DNA of 64,000 nt from SAR202 cluster bacterium (lineage in GTDB: Bacteria > Chloroflexota > Dehalococcoidia > Lucifugimonadales > UBA2962), in contig VFGV01000022.1 in NCBI GenBank assembly GCA_009392275.1, positions 1 through 64,000 on the forward strand, in the 5' to 3' direction. Below, one piece after another: positions 9,330 through 19,073 of this stretch. Each line of letters starts with the position of its first letter. The first letter of the stretch is position 1. Below the pieces are notes generated by a model. The model was not told the DNA's origin and searched no databases. It worked only from the letters and a program-made list of their open reading frames with translations. The translations under genes and the position numbers were made by a program.

Positions 9330-10325
9330 TTAAGATAATTCACGACAATCATTAAAAACATATTCAAGAAGATCAATCAAGCACTGTCTTTCCAGAGTAT
9401 CCGGCAGAACTTCTAACGCCTTAAATGCCTCGTTTTTATACTTAAAAGCCATATCTAAACATTCCTCGATTATAGAGTCTGTGCCTACTTTCTTAAGGAT
9501 TTCTTCTACCCGCAAACTTTGTTTCGGATTTTTGAAATACAACTCTATTGCATTATCTTGAGGGTTGTTTTTACGATGAATCAAAACTGGCAAAGTTATA
9601 ACCCCGTGCAAGATGTCATTTCCTACTGGCTTACCACTTTTCTCCTTGCTACTTGCTATATCTAAAATATCATCTAACAACTGAAAACCTATACCTAAAT
9701 TGACCCCGTATGTTCGCAAAGCACTAACGATGTTCTCGTCGGCACCACTAAGTATTGCTCCTGACTCTGCCGCTGTGGCAAAAAGTGATCCAGTTTTGTT
9801 ATATATTCGATTAATATAATCATCCATATTCTGGCTAATACTAAAAGCATGAATCAACTCATTCATTTGTCCCTTGGATAATTCCATAATTGTTTCTGCA
9901 AAACGCCGTATTACTCTAATATTCCCTGTGTCGCACACAAATGTAGCCGACGCTGCAAACATATAATCTCCTAAAACAACCGCTTCATCTATTCCCCATA
10001 AGCTAGAAACGGTTCCTTTTCCTCTCCGCATATCGGAATTGTCTACGGTATCATCATGAATCAATGTGGCTATATGCAGCAACTCAACGGCTGCAGCCAT
10101 GGTTTCAGAAGTTGAACCATCATTCGGGTGAAATTTAGAAGATAAAACTGTAACAGCTGGCCTTACTTTTTTGCCATCGGAAGAAATAACATGCTTGACC
10201 AAGGGAGCTAAATCAGAATATTTATCATCTTTTAACGATGAAATTTTAACTTTTACACGATCTAATGAATCCACTATCGGTGAATATATGTCAGACAGTG
10301 TTGTATTTGATTTATTCACACTCAC
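9330..10325 (-). CDS. Long-chain polyprenyl diphosphate synthase
   Basis: Trans-isoprenyl diphosphate synthase that extends an allylic primer with isopentenyl diphosphate to make a quinone or carrier side chain. It has both aspartate-rich motifs: HDDTVDNSDMRRG (first DDxxD-type) and LLDDILD (second). The residues before the first motif are small (Ile, Ala, Leu), as in long-chain enzymes. The 331 residues fit hepta- to deca-prenyl synthases; product length cannot be fixed. It follows metG by 15 bases at the end of the run D-aminoacylase-rsmI-metG. Confidence 0.9.
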   Translation of the reverse strand: MSVNKSNTTLSDIYSPIVDSLDRVKVKISSLKDDKYSDLAPLVKHVISSDGKKVRPAVTVLSSKFHPNDGSTSETMAAAVELLHIATLIHDDTVDNSDMRRGKGTVSSLWGIDEAVVLGDYMFAASATFVCDTGNIRVIRRFAETIMELSKGQMNELIHAFSISQNMDDYINRIYNKTGSLFATAAESGAILSGADENIVSALRTYGVNLGIGFQLLDDILDIASSKEKSGKPVGNDILHGVITLPVLIHRKNNPQDNAIELYFKNPKQSLRVEEILKKVGTDSIIEECLDMAFKYKNEAFKALEVLPDTLERQCLIDLLEYVFNDCRELS

Positions 10326-10340
10326 TTTATTTCAGCCTTT

Positions 10341-12011
10341 TTATGCTCTTAACTTCGCGTCTTCAGTTTCAATGATTTCATCATCAAGTTTCTTAAATAA
10401 CGGAGCAGGCTTATCTATCGAAATACCAGGAATAATATCGTTTCTATCCCATACCCAATTCGATGGTTTGGTTTCTGGAAAACCAAGCATTTTTTTTAAT
10501 TTCTCTGATGAATGCGGAAGATAAGGTTCCAGTACAACTCTTAGACAATTAATTACCGATAACGACGTCCATAAAGACGCTGCGGTTTTTTCTTTGTCGC
10601 TTTTATTTGTCTGCCATGGTTTACGTTCTTCCAAGAATTTATTTGCATCCGATGCCAATGTCATAGCGAGTGATAGTCCTTTTCTGAATTGAGCTTGTTC
10701 AATTGATTCCCCAACCAACAAAATGGTTTTTTCGCATTTTAAAAGTAATTCTTCGCATTCTGTATCTACTAATTTATTACTTGGAACCTGGCCATCAAAA
10801 TAATTGAATGTCATACTTAAAACTCTGTGAATTAGGTTTCCATATGTTGCTACTAATTCATCGTTATTTGCACGGATATATTCTTTCCATGAAAAATCTG
10901 AATCTGACAATTCAGGTAATATAGATGCAATGACATAACGAAGAGGGTCTGGTTCGTATTGATCCAAATAATCTGGCAACCATACTGCCCAATTCCTACT
11001 AGTGGATAACTTGAACCCTTCCATATTTAAATACTCGTTTGCTGGTACGTTAGTTGGTAAATTCAAATTTTCATTTCCCATTAACATTGCTGGCCATAAA
11101 ATTGAATGGAAGATAATATTGTCTTTGCCCATAAAGTAGTAGGATTGAGATTCACCAGTCCAGAAATCTTTCCATGCATCTGGTTCACCCTTTAAGATTG
11201 CCCATTCCTTCGATGCACTCAGATATCCTATAACCGCCTCGAACCATACATAAAGTCTTTTGCTTTCATATCCTTGTAAAGGTACCTCCACACCCCATTC
11301 AATATCTCTGGTAATAGGTCGGTCAACTAGCCCTCCCTCCAAAAAACCTTTAGTGAAGTTGAGGACATTAGGTTTCCAATCCAGTTTTTTAGAGATCCAT
11401 TGTTTTAGTAAATCTTCAAATTTTGTTAGCTCAAAAAAGAAATGTATGGTTTCTCTTATTTCGGGAGAACCGCCACATAAACCGCAGGTTAAATTAATTA
11501 AATCTTGAGGATCTAAGGTTCTCCCGCAACTATCACATTGATCACCCCTTGCCTTGTCATAAGAACATAATGGACATTGGCCTTCAACATATCTATCTGC
11601 TAAAAACCTATTGTCGTCAATACAATATGGTTGATGCATCGATTTTTCAAAAATATATCCATTATCTTTAAGTGTTAGAAATAACTCCTGTGAAACTGAT
11701 GCATGATTCTCAGTACTGGTCGACGTAAAAAGGTCGAAAGATATACCCAGTCTATCCCAATTATCTTTGAATTCATCTAAATACAGGTTAGCTACTTCTG
11801 AAGGTGAAACACCTCTCTTCTCAGCTTCCAACGTAACTGGTGTACCGTGAGCATCACTTCCGGAAACCATTAGAACATCGTGGCCTTTTAATCTATGGTA
11901 TCTGGCAAATATATCAGCCGGCAAATATGTGCCAGCGACATGTCCCACATGAATCGATCCATTTGCATATGGCCATGCAACAGCAACTAAAATTTTTTGA
12001 GTAGCACTCAC
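10341..12011 (-). CDS. metG: Methionyl-tRNA synthetase
   Basis: Charges tRNA-Met with methionine. Class I signatures are present: HVGHVAGTYLPADI near the N-terminus (HIGH-type) and KLSTSRN (KMSKS-type, the second Lys replaced by Thr as often seen in this enzyme). A zinc knuckle with paired cysteines (CPLCSYDKARGDQCDSCG) lies near residues 145-165. The 556-residue length indicates a form without the C-terminal tRNA-binding domain. It lies 39 bases after rsmI and 15 bases before the polyprenyl synthase gene, so is probably cotranscribed with both. Confidence 0.97.
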   Translation of the reverse strand: MSATQKILVAVAWPYANGSIHVGHVAGTYLPADIFARYHRLKGHDVLMVSGSDAHGTPVTLEAEKRGVSPSEVANLYLDEFKDNWDRLGISFDLFTSTSTENHASVSQELFLTLKDNGYIFEKSMHQPYCIDDNRFLADRYVEGQCPLCSYDKARGDQCDSCGRTLDPQDLINLTCGLCGGSPEIRETIHFFFELTKFEDLLKQWISKKLDWKPNVLNFTKGFLEGGLVDRPITRDIEWGVEVPLQGYESKRLYVWFEAVIGYLSASKEWAILKGEPDAWKDFWTGESQSYYFMGKDNIIFHSILWPAMLMGNENLNLPTNVPANEYLNMEGFKLSTSRNWAVWLPDYLDQYEPDPLRYVIASILPELSDSDFSWKEYIRANNDELVATYGNLIHRVLSMTFNYFDGQVPSNKLVDTECEELLLKCEKTILLVGESIEQAQFRKGLSLAMTLASDANKFLEERKPWQTNKSDKEKTAASLWTSLSVINCLRVVLEPYLPHSSEKLKKMLGFPETKPSNWVWDRNDIIPGISIDKPAPLFKKLDDEIIETEDAKLRA

Positions 12012-12050
12012 GAAATTGTCAACCTTGAAAAAAGTTTCTAGCGGTATACA

Positions 12051-12875
12051 TCACATGGTATCATCCTGCCACATCTGATACACCTTTCGTTTTGCCATTC
12101 CTGTTTGAGTTACTACAAATTCAACTGAATCTCTACCCGATACACCCATGGCCGCTAATTGCAACAACATTTTTCGCGCATTGTCTTCAATTAATTTACT
12201 CGGTCTGTCTTCTATACCGCCATCTACAATCACCGTGAATTCGCCTCTAGGATCTTTAAAATGTGCAAGAGCTGTGTCCGCATTACCAACAAAAATCTCT
12301 TCATAAATCTTTGTCATCTCTCTGCACACTGTTAATTTTCGATCACCCAAAGAATTTTTAAGATCTATCAAACTCGCATGCAAGCGACGCGGACTTTCAA
12401 GGAATACTAATGCAGTATGCTCCGGAAGGGTTTTTTTAAATAATTTAATTCGTTCAGAAGATTTACGAGGCAAAAACCCTACAAACATAAACCTGTCTGT
12501 ATTCAAACCAGATACTGAGATTCCGGCTAAGACGGAAGATGGCCCAGGCACAGGAATCACATCAACACCTTCTTCTCGTGACATTCTAACTAACTCACGA
12601 CCAGGATCACTGATACCTGGGGTGCCAGAGTCACAGACTAAAGCCAGATCGTTATTTCTCAACAAATCAATCAACTTAAGAGATTTAGAAAGCTTACTGT
12701 GCTCATGATAACTAATTAACTTTGTATCAATCTTATAGTGAGATAATAAACGACGAGTTATACGTGTGTCCTCAGCCGCTATTAACTGAACACTTTTTAA
12801 AACATTTACTGCTCTAATAGAAATATCATCTAAATTCCCAATAGGTGTTGCTATTACATATAAGCTGCCCATCAA
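12051..12875 (-). CDS. rsmI: 16S rRNA (cytidine-1402-2'-O)-methyltransferase
   Basis: SAM-dependent methyltransferase of the tetrapyrrole-methylase fold that modifies C1402 of 16S rRNA at the decoding centre. Diagnostic segments are ATPIGNLDDISIRA at the N-terminus, AAEDTR(I/V)TRRLL, and CDSGTPGISDPG followed by PVPGPSS. The 274 residues match the family. It starts two bases after the stop of the upstream amidohydrolase and precedes metG, a translation-related pairing. Confidence 0.95.
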   Translation of the reverse strand: MMGSLYVIATPIGNLDDISIRAVNVLKSVQLIAAEDTRITRRLLSHYKIDTKLISYHEHSKLSKSLKLIDLLRNNDLALVCDSGTPGISDPGRELVRMSREEGVDVIPVPGPSSVLAGISVSGLNTDRFMFVGFLPRKSSERIKLFKKTLPEHTALVFLESPRRLHASLIDLKNSLGDRKLTVCREMTKIYEEIFVGNADTALAHFKDPRGEFTVIVDGGIEDRPSKLIEDNARKMLLQLAAMGVSGRDSVEFVVTQTGMAKRKVYQMWQDDTM

Positions 12876-12877
12876 TT

Positions 12878-14446
12878 TTATCCTGTGCGTTTCAAAGCTC
12901 GGCCAGGTAGTGATCCTGTATGGTTTCCTTTTTCAATAACCACATCTCCATTAACAATCACATAATCAACCCCTGTTGAAAGTTGACGTGGATTTTGCCT
13001 AGTAGCATTAGCTTTTATTTCATCTGGATCAAATATGACGATGTCCGCCTTAAAGTTATCTTTAATTAAACCTCGATCCTTAATACCAATCCTTTGTGCA
13101 GGATATGAAGTCATTTTTCTTATAGCCTCTGGTAAAGAAAGCTTTTGTTCCTCTCGAACTATTTCAGATAAAATGACAGGAAAACAACCGTAACCCATAG
13201 GTGGCGGAAAATCCCCTATCAATAATGCATCGCTACCAACCATATACAATGGATGAGCAATTAGATCGGGTATAGTCCTAGCATCTACTGCATCTGCAAA
13301 ATAAGATACTCTAAGATTCTCATCTAATAAAAGATCACATAAAACATCCACTGGATGTTGTTTACGCATTTCAGAGATAAGAGCGATTGACTTACCTTCA
13401 TATTGTTTATTATGAGGTTTTTTAAAATAGGTTAACCACATTTCATCCCACCCCAGACTACGAGGTACAACTTCCTTTTTTAGCCTCTCGCGAGCGTCCT
13501 GAGAAGACAGTACTTTAATTAAGTGTTCTGGACCTCCTTCATGAGCCCAGTCAGGAAAAATAATTAGTATCCTGGTGCCGCCATATTTGTACGGAAAACA
13601 ATCAAAAGTTATATCCATACCTGTATCTCGAGCATTCTCTACTAAATCAAAAATCCTTGAAATGCCCCCTGGATTAGTGGTCCTTCTAAACATATGAGTT
13701 AAATGAATCGGTATACCGCTTCTCTTACCTATCTCAATAGCTTCCCGAAAAGGATCTAAGTATCTATCACCCAATCTATAGCGCACGTGTGTGTGATAGA
13801 AGCCTCCTAGTTTTTCTGACTCTTTTGCAATAGCAACCAACTCATCTGTATCAGCGTAATTCCCAGGGGGGTAATCAAGTCCTGTAGACAGACCAAAAGC
13901 ACCCTCTTCCATAGACTCTCTAAGCAAACCTTTTTGCTTATCCAAGTCTTTAGAATTGGCTTTATTGGCGGTCCAACCCATAGCTCCAACTCTAAGAGGA
14001 GAATTTCCAACTACGTATGCAATGTTGACAGCAACTTTCCTGTCAAACAAATCTAGATAATCAGTAACAGTTCTCCAGTTATAAGCAATATCTGGGTCAC
14101 CATCTAATCCTGAATTAATCTGTATCATCCTTTTTAAATCAAGGTCATTATAAAACGGAGCATAGGAGTTACCATCGATGCCAATCAATTCTGTAGTAAC
14201 TCCCTGATGCACCTTAGGCATATGTTCTGGCTCAGACAATATTACTAAGCCTGAATGTGCATGTACATCGATAAAACCAGGACTAACAACTTTGCCCTTC
14301 GCATCTATGATTCGCTTAGCTTTTACTTCTGAGACATCACCTCGAATAAGATTAATGGTGTCATTTTGCACAGCGACTGAAATATATTGCCCGGGATTCG
14401 CTGCACCATCTAAAACTAGTCCACCTTTTATCAAAATATCAAACAT
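12878..14446 (-). CDS. N-acyl-D-amino-acid deacylase-like amidohydrolase (paralogue A)
   Basis: Amidohydrolase of the D-aminoacylase/dihydroorotase group, predicted to deacylate N-acyl-D-amino acids or related compounds. Visible are HxH in GFIDVHAHSG, THVR and LTHM (zinc histidines) and GSDA (catalytic Asp). At the position of the bridging Cys of classical D-aminoacylase (GNCG) it reads GIDG, so Cys is replaced by Asp. The gene at 52696-54279 is a close full-length paralogue with the same substitution. The 522-residue length is normal. It is the first gene of the run that continues with rsmI. Exact substrate uncertain. Confidence 0.85.
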   Translation of the reverse strand: MFDILIKGGLVLDGAANPGQYISVAVQNDTINLIRGDVSEVKAKRIIDAKGKVVSPGFIDVHAHSGLVILSEPEHMPKVHQGVTTELIGIDGNSYAPFYNDLDLKRMIQINSGLDGDPDIAYNWRTVTDYLDLFDRKVAVNIAYVVGNSPLRVGAMGWTANKANSKDLDKQKGLLRESMEEGAFGLSTGLDYPPGNYADTDELVAIAKESEKLGGFYHTHVRYRLGDRYLDPFREAIEIGKRSGIPIHLTHMFRRTTNPGGISRIFDLVENARDTGMDITFDCFPYKYGGTRILIIFPDWAHEGGPEHLIKVLSSQDARERLKKEVVPRSLGWDEMWLTYFKKPHNKQYEGKSIALISEMRKQHPVDVLCDLLLDENLRVSYFADAVDARTIPDLIAHPLYMVGSDALLIGDFPPPMGYGCFPVILSEIVREEQKLSLPEAIRKMTSYPAQRIGIKDRGLIKDNFKADIVIFDPDEIKANATRQNPRQLSTGVDYVIVNGDVVIEKGNHTGSLPGRALKRTG

Positions 14447-14537
14447 GACTAATCCTCTACTTTTAATCCAATGTATCGATAATCATCTAACAATATTAGA
14501 TTAACGACAAATAAACTTCTGATATGGTTTGTAAAAG

Positions 14538-15182
14538 ATGAATATTGACGTATTATTTCCAATTTTTGCAACATCCTGGATTGTAGGACTCTCGGGAGCT
14601 GTCTCTCCTGGTCCATTACTTGCTTACGATATCAAAGAATCACTAAGAATGGGACCTTGGGCTGGCCCAGCAATTTCTCTAGGCCACTCAATTCTTGAGT
14701 TAGGAATAGTAGCTTTACTATATTTCGGAGCAGGAACAATTTTGGATTCTGATATAGCTCAGATTTGCATTTCAATTATAGGGGGCACTGTACTAATATT
14801 TATGGCTGGCTCGTATATACGGACCTCACTAAAAGACAACCAAATAACTACGACGAATAATAAATCAAATTTTGACAAAATGGGGCCAGTTATTGGCGGG
14901 GTCATAGTTACATTATCTAACCCATACTGGAGTGTTTGGTGGGTTACAGTTGGACTAGCTTACTTAATATGGTCTCAGGAATATGGATTGATGGGGGTCG
15001 CTTGCTTTTACTTCGGGCATATTTTGGCTGATTTTGCTTGGTTCAGCCTCGTTTCAATAATTATATCCAGTGGTAGAAAACTGATTGCTGGAAGAATATA
15101 TAAAATAATACTAGCTTTATGCGGAGCTGGCATGGGAGGCATGGGTATATATTTCTTTATTCGCGGAATTAATTTGATTTGA
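14538..15182 (+). CDS. LysE/RhtB family amino-acid exporter
   Basis: Small membrane translocator, 214 residues with six predicted hydrophobic segments. Its N-terminus carries the family signature: an SPGPLLAYDI segment followed by a glycine-rich GPAISLGHSILE. LysE-type proteins export amino acids or other small metabolites. The substrate is not inferable. It is divergent from the D-aminoacylase-like gene (91-base gap), and its last 14 bases overlap the HD gene on the opposite strand. Confidence 0.85.
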   Translation: MNIDVLFPIFATSWIVGLSGAVSPGPLLAYDIKESLRMGPWAGPAISLGHSILELGIVALLYFGAGTILDSDIAQICISIIGGTVLIFMAGSYIRTSLKDNQITTTNNKSNFDKMGPVIGGVIVTLSNPYWSVWWVTVGLAYLIWSQEYGLMGVACFYFGHILADFAWFSLVSIIISSGRKLIAGRIYKIILALCGAGMGGMGIYFFIRGINLI

Positions 15183-15738
15183 GATTTTCAATTAACGCCA
15201 ATGTAAATGGATGTACCTCTAATCCTCTGTCCTGGTGAGCCTCATACCTCTTTTGTAATAGTTGCAATAAAGCTTGATCAGGATTAGTCTCGGCTAAAAT
15301 TCTAATCGGTTCAAGGGTTGGATCTGCATTTATCTTTCCCGGTTCCAGTTTATCTGCCAGATATAAAATTTTACCCACATCATCAATATCAGGCCATCCG
15401 AACGTATGCCAACGAACCGCTTCTAGTACACGGTTGTCCATTAAACCCGCTTCATTCTCCAGCCAGGCAGCGGCAATAGGTCCATGAAGCAACATCGGGG
15501 TTATAGCTTCGATATCCCCAATTGGAATTCCATATTTTTCTGCTGCAGCTATTTGTGCAAAATCTGGTTCAGATCTGAACAGATCATGCGTACCTGCAGC
15601 CAATTCACAAACATCTTTGTCCACTCCATGAATCTCTGCTAATTCACCAGCCAGCACGGTAGTCCGGTTAATATGCACCTGCAGTGGCCTTAACAAGTTG
15701 TTGAATCTTTTAGCAATAACTGCTTCTGTTGAAGGCAA
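15169..15738 (-). CDS. HD-domain protein, YqeK-like
   Basis: Putative metal-dependent phosphohydrolase with an HD domain. Metal-site residues include His22 (VHINR), the His51-Asp52 doublet, a later LHG and RWHTFG histidines, and Asp in YLADKLEPG. The YLADKxEPGR-like segment is typical of YqeK, which hydrolyses diadenosine tetraphosphate. Here the HDIAK of YqeK is HDLFR, so identity is probable rather than certain. The start is TTG directly after the TAA of the HIT gene. Pairing with a HIT protein, another dinucleoside-polyphosphate family, supports a nucleotide-cleaning role. Confidence 0.75.
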   Translation of the reverse strand: MPSTEAVIAKRFNNLLRPLQVHINRTTVLAGELAEIHGVDKDVCELAAGTHDLFRSEPDFAQIAAAEKYGIPIGDIEAITPMLLHGPIAAAWLENEAGLMDNRVLEAVRWHTFGWPDIDDVGKILYLADKLEPGKINADPTLEPIRILAETNPDQALLQLLQKRYEAHQDRGLEVHPFTLALIENLKSN

Positions 15739-16089
15739 TTACATTCTCCTTAATTTTTCTCCACCGTATACATGAAGATGTAAGTGGTCAACCATTTGGC
15801 CTGCATCTTCTCTTTGGTTTATTGATAACCTATAACCGGTATCAATTATCCCTTCTGAATCCGCCAATTTCCTAGCAACATCAACCATTTTGCCGATTAT
15901 ATTCAAACTAGATTCATCCCATTCTTCCAAATATGTTAAATGTTTATTCGGTATTACTAAAAAATGCACTTTTGCGACCGGATTTATATCTCTAATAGCA
16001 AAACAATAATCATTTTTGAACAAGAACATATCTGCCGATTGTTCAAAAAGGATTTGACAAAAAATACAGCTGACTTTAGTGGTATTCAA
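15739..16089 (-). CDS. HIT family nucleotide-binding protein
   Basis: Histidine-triad protein that hydrolyses or transfers nucleoside monophosphates (HinT-like). The HLHLHV triad (His102, His104, His106) is near the C-terminus, and the N-terminal CIFC segment resembles the family's zinc-binding CxxC. The 116 residues fit HinT. It lies between a VOC gene (11-base gap) and the HD gene, which starts at the next base after its stop, implying one transcript. Confidence 0.92.
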   Translation of the reverse strand: MNTTKVSCIFCQILFEQSADMFLFKNDYCFAIRDINPVAKVHFLVIPNKHLTYLEEWDESSLNIIGKMVDVARKLADSEGIIDTGYRLSINQREDAGQMVDHLHLHVYGGEKLRRM

Positions 16090-16100
16090 AAATTCCTTAT

Positions 16101-16490
16101 TTATGGCAGTTGTAATAATTCAACTCGAGTGTCTTGAGGGCATTTTATAAAAGCAATATGAAGTCCTCCACCGCAGTCAATCGGGCCTTCCAATAATTCT
16201 GCTCCCAAGTCAATTAACTCGGCAATAGCTGATGATATATTTTCAACATTCACTCCGAAATGCTCAATACCAAAATGAGCTCCAGCATCTCCATTTCCTA
16301 AAGTCTCACCAGTTCTTTCATTAGAAATATTTATTCTAACTCCATCTACCGTGTCGCAGGCGATAAACCTATCTCCAAAATTCCTCGTAGAGTCACTCAC
16401 AATTGTAAATCCGAACGCTTTTACGTACCAGTCAGCTGCCGCTTTAGGGTCAGCGGCTTTAAGGTGAACATGGTTAAATTCGTAAGTCAA
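16101..16490 (-). CDS. VOC/glyoxalase superfamily protein
   Basis: Single vicinal-oxygen-chelate protein with the two beta-alpha-beta-beta-beta halves expected of the fold: an N-terminal FNHVHLKAADPKAAADWYVK segment with a probable metal His, and GIEHFGVNVENI in the second half. It ends with a metal-ligand-type Glu in TRVELLQLP. The 129 residues suit glyoxalase I-like lyases, dioxygenases and resistance proteins, so the reaction is unknown. It is the first gene of a three-gene run with the HIT and HD genes. Confidence 0.82.
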   Translation of the reverse strand: MTYEFNHVHLKAADPKAAADWYVKAFGFTIVSDSTRNFGDRFIACDTVDGVRINISNERTGETLGNGDAGAHFGIEHFGVNVENISSAIAELIDLGAELLEGPIDCGGGLHIAFIKCPQDTRVELLQLP

Positions 16491-16595
16491 TATAATCCTC
16501 CAATTTTATTATATTCAATTTGTTTTGTAATCGTGGAAATCAAAAGGCTATGAAATGGCTCGCCAACTGTCAAGATTCAGTACAGGCAGTTTACT

Positions 16596-17255
16596 TTATT
16601 TAGAGGCATTGAACGCATTATTAATAAAGTCACGAAGTTTTAAGTCATCTTTTTGACCATTAGTTTCCACGCCGCTCGACACATCGACTGCCCACGGCCG
16701 CACCATATTTATAGCTTGATTAACATTCGCTGGAGTCAAACCTCCAGCTAATATTAACCGTTGATTACCACTGACCAGCTTTGTCATGGACCAATCGAAC
16801 GTCTTACCAGTTCCTCCAAGGGCTCCACGTTCATATGAATCAAGCAGAGGCATATGTCCGGCATTTCTTATTTCATCTACTTTTTGCTTAATCTGATTCA
16901 AAACATATTCGCTGTGATTTTCAACTTCCATCTTAACTTGTTTAATTATTGATGAATTGATCTTAGCCCAATATTCAGAATCTTCATCTCCACATAATTG
17001 AACCATGTCCAAGTCACAATAATTTACAATTTGATTTACATATGAAGAATCTTGATTTGCAAAAAGGCCTACTAATTTCGGCAATTTACCGGTGTAGTTC
17101 TGTTTCAACTGGTTAATAAGACCGTGCGCATCATCTGGTGAAATTTCACGCCTAACCCCTTCAACAAAAACAAATCCCAAGAAATCTGCCCCCAACTCAG
17201 TAACAGTTAACATATGCTCTAATTTTTTTAGGCCACATATCTTAACTTTTGTCAC
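16596..17255 (-). CDS. trpF: Phosphoribosylanthranilate isomerase
   Basis: Third step of tryptophan synthesis, an Amadori rearrangement of phosphoribosylanthranilate to CdRP. The TIM barrel begins with VKICGLKKLE (catalytic Cys) and ends with LAGGLTPANVN and VDVSSGVET (catalytic Asp and phosphate loop). The 219 residues are normal. It overlaps the trpC stop by 4 bases (ATGA) and is the last gene of the trpS-trpEGDCF run. trpB and trpA do not follow, which is unusual. Confidence 0.96.
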   Translation of the reverse strand: MTKVKICGLKKLEHMLTVTELGADFLGFVFVEGVRREISPDDAHGLINQLKQNYTGKLPKLVGLFANQDSSYVNQIVNYCDLDMVQLCGDEDSEYWAKINSSIIKQVKMEVENHSEYVLNQIKQKVDEIRNAGHMPLLDSYERGALGGTGKTFDWSMTKLVSGNQRLILAGGLTPANVNQAINMVRPWAVDVSSGVETNGQKDDLKLRDFINNAFNASK

Positions 17256-18040
17256 GCTAACTGCCTCAGCTTTACACCAGGATCATCAGCTGTAACTAAA
17301 GTTTCTCCAATTAGAACACAGTGAGCACCCGCGTCTGCAATCCTAGACAAATCTTCTGGCCCCGAAATACCGCTTTCACTAACAATTATTTTCCCACTTG
17401 GTATCAAAGGTGCTAATCGTTCTGTCACTTCAATATCGGTTACAAATGTATGTAAATTCCTATTATTGATGCCAATAATTTCTGCATTACAGGCGATTAC
17501 ATCATTCAGCTCTTCTTCATCGTGAACTTCGAAAATAGCTTGCATCCATAATCCATCTGCGACCTTTTTAAGATTTTGCATTTCTTCACATGTCAGCATG
17601 GATGCAATTAGCAAAATAGCATCTGCACCACTAGCCCTAGCTTCGACAACTTGATAAGGATCAAAAATAAATTCTTTTCTTAAAACAGGTATCCTCTGTT
17701 GATGAGCAATTCCAGTGACTATTTTTAAATCATCGATACTACCACCGAAGTGATCTGAATTGGTTAAAACTGAAATAGCAGCTGCCCCGTTGGCACAGTA
17801 TATATTGGCAAGTTTAGATACATCTACATTTGATGCTAAATCTCCCTTTGCAGGAGAGCGTTTCTTTATTTCTGCAATGACCCGTATAGATTCACCCAAT
17901 AATGCACCTGAAAAGTTTAAGGGCATGTCCTGTAGAGATGCTTTGTCTGTTAAGTCAGCCAGAGGGAAATTGACTTTTACATGTTCTAATTCTCTTCGCT
18001 TAGCTTCAACTATTTCTTGCAATATATCTGGTATCTTCAT
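17252..18040 (-). CDS. trpC: Indole-3-glycerol phosphate synthase
   Basis: Converts CdRP to indole-3-glycerol phosphate, the fourth step from chorismate. The N-terminal helix precedes AEIKKRSPAKG (catalytic Lys and phosphate binding), then VLRKEFIFDPYQV, GINNRNL and VSESGI. The 262 residues are typical of a monofunctional TrpC. It lies 14 bases after trpD and overlaps trpF by 4 bases. Expression should follow the T-box upstream of trpS. Confidence 0.96.
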   Translation of the reverse strand: MKIPDILQEIVEAKRRELEHVKVNFPLADLTDKASLQDMPLNFSGALLGESIRVIAEIKKRSPAKGDLASNVDVSKLANIYCANGAAAISVLTNSDHFGGSIDDLKIVTGIAHQQRIPVLRKEFIFDPYQVVEARASGADAILLIASMLTCEEMQNLKKVADGLWMQAIFEVHDEEELNDVIACNAEIIGINNRNLHTFVTDIEVTERLAPLIPSGKIIVSESGISGPEDLSRIADAGAHCVLIGETLVTADDPGVKLRQLA

Positions 18041-18054
18041 ATTCAGCTCAATTC

Positions 18055-19068
18055 CTAAGATAGAGTGTTGCTTAATTTGACATAAGACTTAAGCACATTT
18101 AAAGCTGAACCATTGTCTATCGAATTTATGGCAATCTTAACTCCATCAATAAAAGATTCCGCTTTATCTGCTGCGACCAACGCCGCTCCTGAGTTAGCAA
18201 GCACTAGTAATCTAGCAGGCGTGTCGATTCCAGATAAAACTTGCTCTAACATTTTTGCACTTTCATTCGGATTATTTATCTTTATCGCATCATTATCTAC
18301 CATAGGTAATCCTAGATCAGATGGTTTGATCGAACTCTCAGATATTATTCCGTCCTTTAATTCCCATATAAACGTACGGCCAGATAATGAAATCTCATCC
18401 AATCCATCTTCACCATACGCAACAATTGAATGTTTCGATTTAAGTATTTTCAATACCTGTATCATTTTTTTAGCAATTGTTTTACTGGAAACTCCAATTA
18501 GCTGGAATTTAGATTGAGCAGGATTAGTTAATGGGCCAAGAATATTAAAAACTGTGCGAATACCTATTTCTTTTCTTGGGCCAGCAGCGAATTTCATAGA
18601 TGGGTGAAATCTCTGCGCGAACATGAAACCAAACCCAGTTTCATTTAAGCATGTTTCAACTGAGTCAGGACTTAGGTCTATGTTAGCACCAAGTGCCTCT
18701 AAAACGTCTGCGCTACCGCTCGAGCCAGACATAGCTCGGTTGCCATGCTTGGCTACCTTAATTCCGGCCCCGGCCACAACAAAAGCTGAAGCAGTGGAAA
18801 TATTAAAGGAATTGGATCCATCTCCACCTGTACCACATGTATCGATAACTGGATAATCACATTTCACTTGATAAGATTTAGAACGCATTACTTTAGCCAT
18901 TCCCGCGATTTCATCCGGAGTTTCTCCTTTGACGCTCAATGCAGTTATAAAGGCTCCAATTTGTGCTTGAGTGGCATCACCACTCATTATATTTTCCATC
19001 GCTGAAGTCGCTAAAACAAAACTAAGATCCTCTCCAAGAGATAATTTTTTTATACATTCTTTAATCAT
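18055..19068 (-). CDS. trpD: Anthranilate phosphoribosyltransferase
   Basis: Transfers phosphoribose from PRPP to anthranilate. The PRPP-binding GTGGDGSNSFNIST segment and the KHGNRAMSGSSGSADVLEALG segment of the family are intact. The 337 residues match the monofunctional TrpD fold (small helical domain, then alpha/beta domain). It starts 5 bases after the trpG stop, within the trp operon. Confidence 0.97.
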   Translation of the reverse strand: MIKECIKKLSLGEDLSFVLATSAMENIMSGDATQAQIGAFITALSVKGETPDEIAGMAKVMRSKSYQVKCDYPVIDTCGTGGDGSNSFNISTASAFVVAGAGIKVAKHGNRAMSGSSGSADVLEALGANIDLSPDSVETCLNETGFGFMFAQRFHPSMKFAAGPRKEIGIRTVFNILGPLTNPAQSKFQLIGVSSKTIAKKMIQVLKILKSKHSIVAYGEDGLDEISLSGRTFIWELKDGIISESSIKPSDLGLPMVDNDAIKINNPNESAKMLEQVLSGIDTPARLLVLANSGAALVAADKAESFIDGVKIAINSIDNGSALNVLKSYVKLSNTLS

Positions 19069-19073
19069 TTAAA

